Shown here piece after piece: positions 34,463 to 40,694 of a stretch of 40,694 bases of DNA. A program made the position numbers and the translations under genes. Below the pieces are notes generated by a model. It was not told where the DNA came from. It searched no databases and worked only from the letters and a program-made list of their open reading frames with translations. Each line of letters opens with the position of its first letter. Position 1 is the first letter of the stretch. This stretch comes from Pleurocapsales cyanobacterium LEGE 06147 (GTDB taxonomy: Bacteria > Cyanobacteriota > Cyanobacteriia > Cyanobacteriales > Xenococcaceae). The DNA lies in assembly GCA_015207585.1 (NCBI GenBank), contig JADEWQ010000049.1:1-40694 (forward strand). The letters run 5' to 3'.

Positions 34463-35884
34463 ATGACCGAAGCATACTATAATCCATTTCTCAGTCTTGA
34501 ATACGAATCAGCGATCGAAAATCTGGGAGATGACTATTACGATGAAGTCGCAGCAGCAGAATTTCCCCAGCACATTCTACGCTTTCGCAATGATTCCCTG
34601 TTACCATTGTTAGGACTAAATCCTGAATCGGTCTCTGACAGTCATTTTGTCGAAGCTTTTGGTAAATTTCAAAGCGTACGTCCTTTGCTAGCCTTGCGCT
34701 ACCACGGTTATCAATTTGGTGAATATAATCCTTTTTTGGGGGATGGAAGAGGCTTTCTCTACGGACAAGTGCGAGGTACGGATGGAAATCTCTATGACCT
34801 TGGTACTAAGGGTTCGGGTAGAACTCCCTATTCTCGCACGGCAGACGGTAGACTAACTCTTAAAGGAGGAGTAAGAGAAGTTTTAGCGGCAGAAGCTCTA
34901 TATCAACTGGGAGTAAAGACTTCTCGCTGTCTGAGTCTGATTGAAACACGAGAAGCACTATGGCGTGGAGATGAACCTTCTCCTACTCGTTCTTCGGTAA
35001 TGGTGCGATTTAGTCTTTCTCACATTAGATTCGGTACATTTGAAAGATTACATTATATTCAACGCCCAGATTTAATCAAAAAACTATTAGAGCACGTTAT
35101 TGAAGTTTATTATCCTAATATTCCGAATACAGAAGACAAGTACGCTAAATTTTATGCTGAATTAGTCCAAAAAGTAGCGCAACTGACGGCTCAATGGATG
35201 GCGGCTGGTTTTTGTCATGGGGTACTCAATACAGACAACATGTCTATCACTGGAGAAAGCTTCGATTACGGTCCCTATGCATTTATTCCTACTTACAATC
35301 CACAATTTACAGCAGCTTATTTTGATTATGGCGGACGCTATAGTTACGGCAATCAGCCTTTTATTTGCAAGTTGAATTTAGAGAAGCTGCAAGTTCCTTT
35401 GGGAATGGTAATTTCTGTAGCTGACTTAGAGGCTGGATTAGCCCAATTTGAGGATTATTATGCCTCTACTTATCAACAATTAATGTTGCAAAAGTTGGGT
35501 TTTGAGAAATTATTTACCTCAGAAGCAGAAGACTTGTTTAATGCCACGATTAAATTACTCAGAAATACAGATATTGGCTATCATGCTTTCTTTAGCGAAC
35601 TAACCCAAGGTTTTAATCATGGTTGGCGAGAAGATCATTCTTTAATTTTAGAAAATGCCTCTTTTTGTAGCGAAGTCAGCGATAATTGGCGTAGTTGCTA
35701 TCATAAATGCTTAAATAAGCTACCTTTAGAAGAGATGGAAAAAGTTGGCGATCGCCTGAACTTTTATAACCCGAAAACAGCTTTACTCCGTCCCGTCATT
35801 GAATCGGTTTGGCAACCAATTACCGAAGAAGATAATTGGCAGCCTTTTTATGAGCTAATCGACAAAATACAAGCAAAAGAATAA
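34463..35884 (+). CDS. selO: Protein adenylyltransferase SelO (YdiU/UPF0061)
   Basis: A 473-residue pseudokinase-fold enzyme that transfers AMP to Ser/Thr/Tyr of target proteins and is linked to redox stress. Conserved blocks are [18 protein letters not shown] (80-97), [14 protein letters not shown] (112-125, with Lys116 and Arg120), [14 protein letters not shown], the [20 protein letters not shown] segment (about 249-268) with HG-x2-NTDN, and FDYGPY. At 473 residues it is close to usual SelO length but lacks the selenocysteine tail of animal forms. It is transcribed alone. Confidence 0.93.
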   Translation: MTEAYYNPFLSLEYESAIENLGDDYYDEVAAAEFPQHILRFRNDSLLPLLGLNPESVSDSHFVEAFGKFQSVRPLLALRYHGYQFGEYNPFLGDGRGFLYGQVRGTDGNLYDLGTKGSGRTPYSRTADGRLTLKGGVREVLAAEALYQLGVKTSRCLSLIETREALWRGDEPSPTRSSVMVRFSLSHIRFGTFERLHYIQRPDLIKKLLEHVIEVYYPNIPNTEDKYAKFYAELVQKVAQLTAQWMAAGFCHGVLNTDNMSITGESFDYGPYAFIPTYNPQFTAAYFDYGGRYSYGNQPFICKLNLEKLQVPLGMVISVADLEAGLAQFEDYYASTYQQLMLQKLGFEKLFTSEAEDLFNATIKLLRNTDIGYHAFFSELTQGFNHGWREDHSLILENASFCSEVSDNWRSCYHKCLNKLPLEEMEKVGDRLNFYNPKTALLRPVIESVWQPITEEDNWQPFYELIDKIQAKE

Positions 35885-35904
35885 AGTAAAAAAAATCAAA
35901 AATT

Positions 35905-35931
35905 AAAAGTCAAAAGTCAAAAGTCAAAAGT
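35905..35931. repeat. Heptamer tandem repeat (STRR)
   Basis: AAAAGTC is repeated three times and followed by AAAAGT (35905-35931). This is the short tandem repeat class typical of cyanobacterial spacers. It lies between the convergent ends of selO and mtnD. Confidence 0.75.
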
Positions 35932-36013
35932 AGAGAGGGTATCGGTAGGTAATGATTTTCCCGTGTCTGTCCGATACTAACCCCCTATAAAAGTTAAACT
36001 AAACTGACAAATT

Positions 36014-36568
36014 TTAAACAACCGCAGGAGAACGGAAGTTTATTTCTGTATTTGTATATTCGGGAACCCAACCTTCTGTTGTCGTAAAATAACGTACTGC
36101 TTTAACTCTACGGCGATCGGTTAAATAAAACCAGTGTTCTGTTCCCGCAGGTACATTGATATATTCTTCCGGTTGGATAGTTAACTCTACTTGCGAACCA
36201 TCGGGACGCACGAAGCCAAATATGCCCTCTCCATCGATGATATAACGAACTTCATCGTCAGCATGGGTATGACAGCGATTAAATTTAGATAATAAAGTAT
36301 CTAAATTGGGCGTGTTAGGATGCAAAACAATCAAGTCACGAGATTGATAATCAGCAGTTTGCTGTAATTGCTCGAAGTAATGGTCTAAGGATGCGAGTAC
36401 TTGTTCTTTCTCTGCTTCAGTAAGAATTTCTTGTCTTAATAGTTGTCGTATTTGAGTTTCTTCCCCAATAGTCCAATAATTTAACTGTACGTTCAAAGGA
36501 GCTAATTCGCGAGCAATATCTTCCAGTTTTGTATAATTTGTACCGTCTTCAAGTCGTAAAATTGCCAT
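36014..36568 (-). CDS. mtnD: Acireductone dioxygenase
   Basis: A 184-residue cupin of the methionine salvage pathway. It converts acireductone and O2 to the 2-keto acid of methionine plus formate (Fe form). Metal ligands are visible as His100 and His102 in RCHTHADDE, Glu106 in DEVRYII, and His145 in AGTEHWF, counted from the ATG at 36568. A frame nine codons longer (from 36595) is open, but MAILRLEDG is the usual N-terminus. Other salvage enzymes are not in the window. It lies downstream of the CrtI-like gene. Confidence 0.93.
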   Translation of the reverse strand: MAILRLEDGTNYTKLEDIARELAPLNVQLNYWTIGEETQIRQLLRQEILTEAEKEQVLASLDHYFEQLQQTADYQSRDLIVLHPNTPNLDTLLSKFNRCHTHADDEVRYIIDGEGIFGFVRPDGSQVELTIQPEEYINVPAGTEHWFYLTDRRRVKAVRYFTTTEGWVPEYTNTEINFRSPAVV

Positions 36569-36683
36569 AGTTTTCTTTTTATAATTTTGAATCAAAGAAT
36601 CACTATAGATATAGTAATTAATTCTTGAAATTTATTAAATGTGCCAAAATTCAACTTACAATTAATATTTAACTTAACTACTT

Positions 36684-38183
36684 TTATACCTTTACTTTGT
36701 TCAAATCCCGTTCGATGAAGAAAGTTGCACTGCGTGCCGCTTCGAGAATGGTTAACAAGCCACTACCGGGATGAACTGCACCGCCAATCCAATAGAGATG
36801 GCGAACATTTTCCGAGCGAATGGGCGGACGAAAAGGACCGAGTTGACTCCAATTGTGGTTCAAATTGAACACTGCTCCCAGGTGAACTCGGTAGTCATCG
36901 CGCCAGGTTAAAGCAGTATAGCAAGTTTCTGTTACGATATGCTTTTCTACGTTTTCATAACCCAGCAGAGACATTCGTTTAATAATAAAATCTCGATATG
37001 AGTGTTTTTTAGCTGTCCAATCGACATCGTAGGCAATATTCGGAATCGGAACTAACACAAAAAGCGTGCTGTGTCCTTGCGGTGCATTGCTAGGATCGAC
37101 GATGGTTGGATTGCAGACGTAGAAGGAAGGATCTTCTTCATCTAAAGCTGAATCATCTATCCAAGGACGCTCTTGACGGCGGATATGCTCGGATAGGTAG
37201 ATTTGATGATGGGGTAAATTTTCGTAGCGTCGATTGATGCCTAGATAAAGCATAAAAGTCGAGCAAGAAAACTTCATTCGGCTGAGTTTGCGATCGCTAT
37301 AACGACCTCTTGCCGAGCTTGGAATCAAGTTTTTTATCGCGTAGCCGAAATCGGCATTAACGACTACACTATCCGCAAAGATGCGTTCCCCATTAGCTAA
37401 TTCAAGACCGCGCACCCTTCCGTCTTCTATCCAAACTTGCTTGACAGGACAATTCAGGTGAATTTTTGCTCCCAAATCCTCACTTGCTCGTCCCATCGCT
37501 TGAGCTAGTGCCCTAAATCCTCCTTGTGGATGCCAAACCCCGTAGGCAAACTCCAAGAAAGGAATCAGGCTGAAGATACTGGAACAAACAGTTGGGTGCA
37601 TTCCGAGATACTTAGACGGATAGCTCAAGGCATAAATAATGCGCTCGTCCTTAAAAAAACGCCAAAACTGTTCGTACAAAGTTTCCCAAGGACGAAATGG
37701 TATTGCTGCTAAAATTTCAGCCGGACGTAGATAACCCAGTAGCGATCGCACTGGCGTACTCAAATAAGGTTTATACCCGGCTTCGTATTTGCGAAGATGC
37801 TCTGCATACCAGCGATCGAACGCCTGTGGTAATTCGGAACCCATGGCAGCTAGCTGAGTTTTGAAAGCTGCTAAATCTGAAGTCAAATCCAGCTTTGTTC
37901 CGTCCCAAAAATGCAAGCGCGTATGGGGATTGAGTTTTTGAAAACAGATGTAGTCGTTTAAGCTAAGTCCTGATTCGGCGAATAACTCTTCATACAAGCG
38001 CGGAAGTTGGAGAATGGTCGGTCCCGTATCAAAGGCATAAGCTCCGTTTTCCAATCCGCGCATCCGTCCGCCAACTCGGTCAGCAGCTTCAAAGATTTGT
38101 ACGGAATACCCTTGAGCGGCGAGTCTCATTGCCGTAGCCAATCCCCCCGGTCCCGCACCTACAATAGCAATCTGTTTTGTCAT
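36684..38183 (-). CDS. CrtI-type phytoene desaturase-like FAD oxidoreductase
   Basis: A 499-residue flavoprotein with the FAD-binding motif IVGAGPGGLATAMRLAAQGY (7-26), GGRM, DTGPTIL and the C-terminal CrtI-type signature LYWIGGAVHPGSGLLTILEA at about 463-482. Its length and overall plan fit the bacterial CrtI/CrtN/CrtO family rather than the plant-type CrtP and CrtQ used by most cyanobacteria for phytoene desaturation. It could be a desaturase, isomerase or ketolase acting on carotenoids or related lipids; the substrate is unknown. No crtB lies beside it. It is about 90 nt downstream of the methyltransferase gene. Confidence 0.8.
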   Translation of the reverse strand: MTKQIAIVGAGPGGLATAMRLAAQGYSVQIFEAADRVGGRMRGLENGAYAFDTGPTILQLPRLYEELFAESGLSLNDYICFQKLNPHTRLHFWDGTKLDLTSDLAAFKTQLAAMGSELPQAFDRWYAEHLRKYEAGYKPYLSTPVRSLLGYLRPAEILAAIPFRPWETLYEQFWRFFKDERIIYALSYPSKYLGMHPTVCSSIFSLIPFLEFAYGVWHPQGGFRALAQAMGRASEDLGAKIHLNCPVKQVWIEDGRVRGLELANGERIFADSVVVNADFGYAIKNLIPSSARGRYSDRKLSRMKFSCSTFMLYLGINRRYENLPHHQIYLSEHIRRQERPWIDDSALDEEDPSFYVCNPTIVDPSNAPQGHSTLFVLVPIPNIAYDVDWTAKKHSYRDFIIKRMSLLGYENVEKHIVTETCYTALTWRDDYRVHLGAVFNLNHNWSQLGPFRPPIRSENVRHLYWIGGAVHPGSGLLTILEAARSATFFIERDLNKVKV

Positions 38184-38273
38184 TTGTTTTTTTGTTTCTT
38201 ACTGATACAATCATTACTCTGCAATACGATCTTGCAATTTACTGTTTTTCGGCTAGAATGCTTCAAAAATTCA

Positions 38274-39041
38274 TCATTGAGAATTTAAACGACCGTAATA
38301 AACTTTTGTGTCATATTCCAAAACAACGATTCTGTTCTCTTGATAAATATCAAAGATCTTTTTAAGTTCTAATAGCATTGCTTCATAACGCGAATGTCCT
38401 GTTTCTGGAGTATAAGAAGCAGACAACAATCTACCCTTCAAACCTTCAAAATCAAAATTTTGATAGTTGTAAAAGCTTGCTTGGTGGCAGCCACCCGAAT
38501 CAAAGAAATCATTCAAAATCTTTTTATTAAATTGGTTGTGATTGATTTGCTTATAGTCAATACCGTAAGTTGCAAGCAATTGTTCGTAAGCTTTTAAAAA
38601 TTCGGTAGAATCTGTCCGGCGATCGTTCCACATCAATACAACCCAACCTTGTGGTTTCAGAATACGTTTAAACTCGGTTTTCGCTTCTTTGCGGTCAAAC
38701 CAATGAAACGACTGACCTGCTACGATAAAGTCAACGCTAGCAGCCGGGAGTGTTGTTGCTTCAGCTGTGCCAGCGATACTGTAAAAACCAGGGTAGTGTT
38801 GAAGAAGACGTTCTCCTGCTTCTCGCATGTCACGGTTGGGTTCAACGCCATACACTACATTACCGTTCTGCAAAAATAATTCAGTTGAGAAACCAGTTCC
38901 AAAACCAAGATCGGCTACAATCGCATTTGAGGACAGTTGACACTTATCTCGAAGGCGATCGATGATTTCTTTAGGGTAATGAGGTCGATATTTGATGTAA
39001 TTTTCAACTCGACTCGAAAAGCGTTGCGTTGCCTTATTCAT
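38274..39041 (-). CDS. Class I SAM-dependent methyltransferase
   Basis: A 255-residue methyltransferase with motif I VADLGFGTGFSTELF (43-57), the acidic tip of strand 2 in VYGVEPNRDM (Glu67), the GTAEATTLP motif, VDFIVAGQSFHWFD, and LKPQGWVVLMWND. The SFHWFD block is typical of the small-molecule methyltransferase class that includes ubiquinone/tocopherol-like and stress-related enzymes. Its start overlaps the stop of the SRPBCC gene by eight bases, so the two are translationally coupled. The acceptor is unknown. Confidence 0.9.
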   Translation of the reverse strand: MNKATQRFSSRVENYIKYRPHYPKEIIDRLRDKCQLSSNAIVADLGFGTGFSTELFLQNGNVVYGVEPNRDMREAGERLLQHYPGFYSIAGTAEATTLPAASVDFIVAGQSFHWFDRKEAKTEFKRILKPQGWVVLMWNDRRTDSTEFLKAYEQLLATYGIDYKQINHNQFNKKILNDFFDSGGCHQASFYNYQNFDFEGLKGRLLSASYTPETGHSRYEAMLLELKKIFDIYQENRIVVLEYDTKVYYGRLNSQ

Positions 39042-39510
39042 AAGTATCCATTACAAAATTAAGGTATAAGCCAATCTTGTTATCGTTATGAAATTTTTGC
39101 TCTAGGAAGGTTTTGGCATATTCTAAGTCTTTATCGGTTAATTTCTGATGTTCTCTCCAAAAGTTGTCATCTACACCATCCCACCTAACTGCCAAGTGGA
39201 TATACATACAGCCTCCTGTTTTTAGAGGAAATATTCTAGAGCGCGACCATTCAATCTGTCCTAACTCATCGATAATTTTGAAATCAATAATGCCATATTT
39301 GTAATTAGTCTGCGGCACGATTGTAAACGAGTCACCTGTAGGTGCAATCCCGAGAAATTCTCCGTTTTCTGCTTTTGTAACCTGGCTAGTCCAGTTAGAA
39401 TAAATTTCTGGAAAGTTTAGCGGATCGCTCAAATATTCCCAAAGAAAATCGAATGGCAAATTGAAAAATAAGGAGGAAATGTGAGTTTCCGGCTGATTGT
39501 TTCGTCTCAT
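39034..39510 (-). CDS. SRPBCC (START-like/polyketide cyclase fold) protein
   Basis: A 158-residue protein whose pattern (ISSLFFNLPFDFLWEYLSDP, LNFPEIYSNWTSQV, then IIDFKIIDELGQIEWSRSRI) fits the helix-grip fold of SRPBCC proteins, which bind hydrophobic ligands in a deep pocket. There is no catalytic residue I can assign. The gene is coupled to the methyltransferase by overlap and lies 123 nt downstream of the TetR regulator. This suggests ligand-binding and modifying roles in the same pathway. Confidence 0.75.
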   Translation of the reverse strand: MRRNNQPETHISSLFFNLPFDFLWEYLSDPLNFPEIYSNWTSQVTKAENGEFLGIAPTGDSFTIVPQTNYKYGIIDFKIIDELGQIEWSRSRIFPLKTGGCMYIHLAVRWDGVDDNFWREHQKLTDKDLEYAKTFLEQKFHNDNKIGLYLNFVMDTYE

Positions 39511-39633
39511 ATTTAATTGCCTTTAGGATTAAATGTAAGAGCTGGTAAAAAGGAATTTTTGCCTATAAAAATGGTTAAAATTTATGATTTCTTTTTGAGC
39601 TCGAACATTAGTTATAAAAAAAGCAGGCTCTAT

Positions 39634-40260
39634 TTACAGTAAAGAAGATTCATTATTTTTATTTTTTCCTGGCTGCGTTAGCTGCGATTCCGGTTCTAGA
39701 TAAGCTGTTAGCATTTTTGCTAACAAAATACCTTGCTCTGGATAGGAGATAGTCTTTCCTTCAAATAATTTTGCTAACAATAAACCATGAAAGAAAATAA
39801 AGATAAACTCGGCTACTTTTTCAGGAATTTTTAAGCGATCGCTAATAACCTGTTTAACTCTTTCATCTGAGCGTTTTAGTACCTCGCGGGTTAAGCTTTC
39901 GGCATTATTTTGCTGACGGCAGAAATCAATCCAGATTAGCGTTTGCTTGAGAAAGTAGTCTTCGTTGTGAGCAACAAAAGCAAACAGTGTTTCAATTCGT
40001 TCTAAGAGGGTTTGGACATCATTAGTCTTAGCTGAAAAAGCTAAAAAATTGATAATGTCTTGTTCGGTCAATTCTTCTACCAATTGTAAAAAAAGAGTTT
40101 CTTTGCTGGAAAAATAGTGATAGAGAGTTCCGGTCGAAACGCCGATTCCTCTAGCAATCTCACGCATGGTGATCGATCCGTAACCTTTGGAGGCAAATAA
40201 ATCTAAACTCTTAGTTAGTAGCTGTTTGCGATATTGGTCGTGGTCAACAATTTTGGGCAT
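39634..40260 (-). CDS. TetR/AcrR-family transcriptional regulator
   Basis: A 208-residue regulator with an N-terminal HTH: LLTKSLDLFASKGYGSITMR, then EIARGIGVSTGTLYHYFSSK (28-58). The C-terminal ligand domain is helical and aromatic-rich (FLKQTLIWIDFCRQ). A 10-bp perfect palindrome CAAACGTTTG sits at 40275-40284, just before the start, suggesting autoregulation. It probably represses the SRPBCC and methyltransferase genes downstream and perhaps the CrtI-like gene. The polar tail ends in Asn/Lys. Confidence 0.92.
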   Translation of the reverse strand: MPKIVDHDQYRKQLLTKSLDLFASKGYGSITMREIARGIGVSTGTLYHYFSSKETLFLQLVEELTEQDIINFLAFSAKTNDVQTLLERIETLFAFVAHNEDYFLKQTLIWIDFCRQQNNAESLTREVLKRSDERVKQVISDRLKIPEKVAEFIFIFFHGLLLAKLFEGKTISYPEQGILLAKMLTAYLEPESQLTQPGKNKNNESSLL

Positions 40261-40270
40261 AAAATTAAAT

Positions 40271-40288
40271 ATATCAAACGTTTGTTAT
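40271..40288. promoter_or_regulatory. Candidate TetR operator
   Basis: ATAT-CAAACGTTTG-TTAT has a perfect 10-bp core, with outer pairs also complementary except one. It lies 11-28 nt upstream of the tetR-type gene's start codon, the expected position for an autoregulatory operator. Confidence 0.5.
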
Positions 40289-40332
40289 AAAAAAAATGAA
40301 TAAAGATTTTTTTTTAATTTCATTGAATTTCA

Positions 40333-40536
40333 TTATATTTCATCTCCGCTTAAAAGAGCAGATAGGCGTTTGCTATCCCGAATAGCATGACCTTCAGCAT
40401 CGTTGTTGAAATATACATAAACATCTATTCCCCGGTCGAGAAATGAACGGATATGTACCGCCCAAGTAGATAATTCTTCGTCGCTGTAACCAATTCCCCA
40501 TCGTCCCCCGTGCATTCTGATATAACCCTTTTTCAT
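40333..40536 (-). pseudogene. C-terminal fragment of a DUF72 protein
   Basis: A 67-residue frame matches only the end of DUF72 proteins: GYIRMHGGRWGIGYSDEELS, then VYVYFNNDAEGHAIRDSKRL. The N-terminal barrel, roughly 170 or more residues, is missing. The frame stays open upstream into the plus-strand transposase DNA (as FISPRLMKKGYIR), but that part is not DUF72-like. The junction is about 40520-40530. The gene was truncated by the adjacent insertion element. Confidence 0.75.
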
Positions 40537-40554
40537 CAGTCTGGGAGAGATAAA

Positions 40555-40694
40555 ATGACAAAAAAAGCGGCCATAGCCAAAGCAGTAGGATTAGACTCGG
40601 AACAGGGATTACTACACTTTTTGACCGAATCACCGTGGAAAGCAGAGGAGTTAGAAAAAAGGAGATTAGAGATTATCTTAAACGTCTTGGAAGG
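40555..40694 (+). pseudogene. IS701-type transposase fragment, runs off the window
   Basis: An ATG at 40555 opens TKKAAIAKAVGLDSEQGLLH and FLTESPWKAEELEKRRLEII, which continues past the window end. The AKAVGLDxEQGLxHFLTESPW block is characteristic of IS701-type DDE transposases, where it follows an N-terminal stretch that is absent here. The region before it belongs to the truncated DUF72 gene on the other strand. The element is therefore 5'-truncated at the junction; its 3' end and inverted repeat are not visible. Confidence 0.6.

Noticed and set aside
35905-35931. CRISPR-like tandem repeat
   Set aside because: The unit is seven bases with no spacers; it is a heptamer STRR.

Overview
The window looks like chromosomal DNA of a cyanobacterium. 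GCGATCGC (HIP1) octamers are scattered through genes and spacers. There is an NblA phycobilisome-degradation gene, a cyanophycinase, a CbiG-CobJ fusion and many small proteins of families that are mainly cyanobacterial. Base composition is AT-rich and spacers are long. They carry heptamer-type tandem repeats and GC-rich palindromic repeats of the kind common in filamentous and coccoid cyanobacteria. The species cannot be named from the sequence alone. No rRNA, tRNA, CRISPR array or prophage was seen.

Layout. 1-3.5 kb: a small ORF broken by a palindromic repeat, an orphan osmoprotectant-type ABC ATPase, a translationally coupled acetoacetate-decarboxylase-like/isoprenylcysteine-methyltransferase-like pair, and a DUF433 antitoxin beside a broken DUF5615 toxin. 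3.6-12.1 kb: CbiG-CobJ for cobalamin synthesis, small membrane proteins, a zinc-ribbon PP2C phosphatase, a PlsC-type acyltransferase and a quinone-oxidoreductase-like MDR protein. 12.1-14.8 kb: an insertion-sequence graveyard around lipB, with two different TnpB fragments and a HAD phosphatase reduced by deletions. 14.9-23.5 kb: a run of small membrane, secreted and stress-like proteins (DUF4383, DUF2231, two tiny membrane proteins, a glycosyltransferase, NblA, a DUF697/TerB-like protein). 24-28.2 kb: reserve turnover genes (GH13 amylase with CBM20, cyanophycinase) followed by a multiply disrupted MscS channel pseudogene. 28.6-34.2 kb: secreted proteins, a broken secreted-protein gene, and a histidine kinase with an ethylene-receptor-like sensor domain followed by a small three-motif protein. 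34.4-40.7 kb: SelO, acireductone dioxygenase, a CrtI-like desaturase, a methyltransferase/SRPBCC/TetR group on the minus strand, and at the right edge a truncated DUF72 gene abutting a truncated IS701-type transposase.

Two themes stand out. First, gene decay is frequent: eight loci show nonsense changes, frameshifts, truncations or short internal deletions, and at least two carry GC-rich palindromic repeats inside the reading frame. Second, several intact genes point to sensing and survival: an ethylene-type receptor kinase with all the known binding residues at the correct spacing, NblA, reserve mobilisation, and many small membrane or exported proteins of unknown role. I found no clearly new multi-gene system. 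The best leads are the ethylene-type kinase with its three-motif neighbour, the coupled decarboxylase/methyltransferase pair, the TetR/SRPBCC/methyltransferase/CrtI-like group, and a 59-residue membrane protein whose reading frame depends on a probable CTG start.
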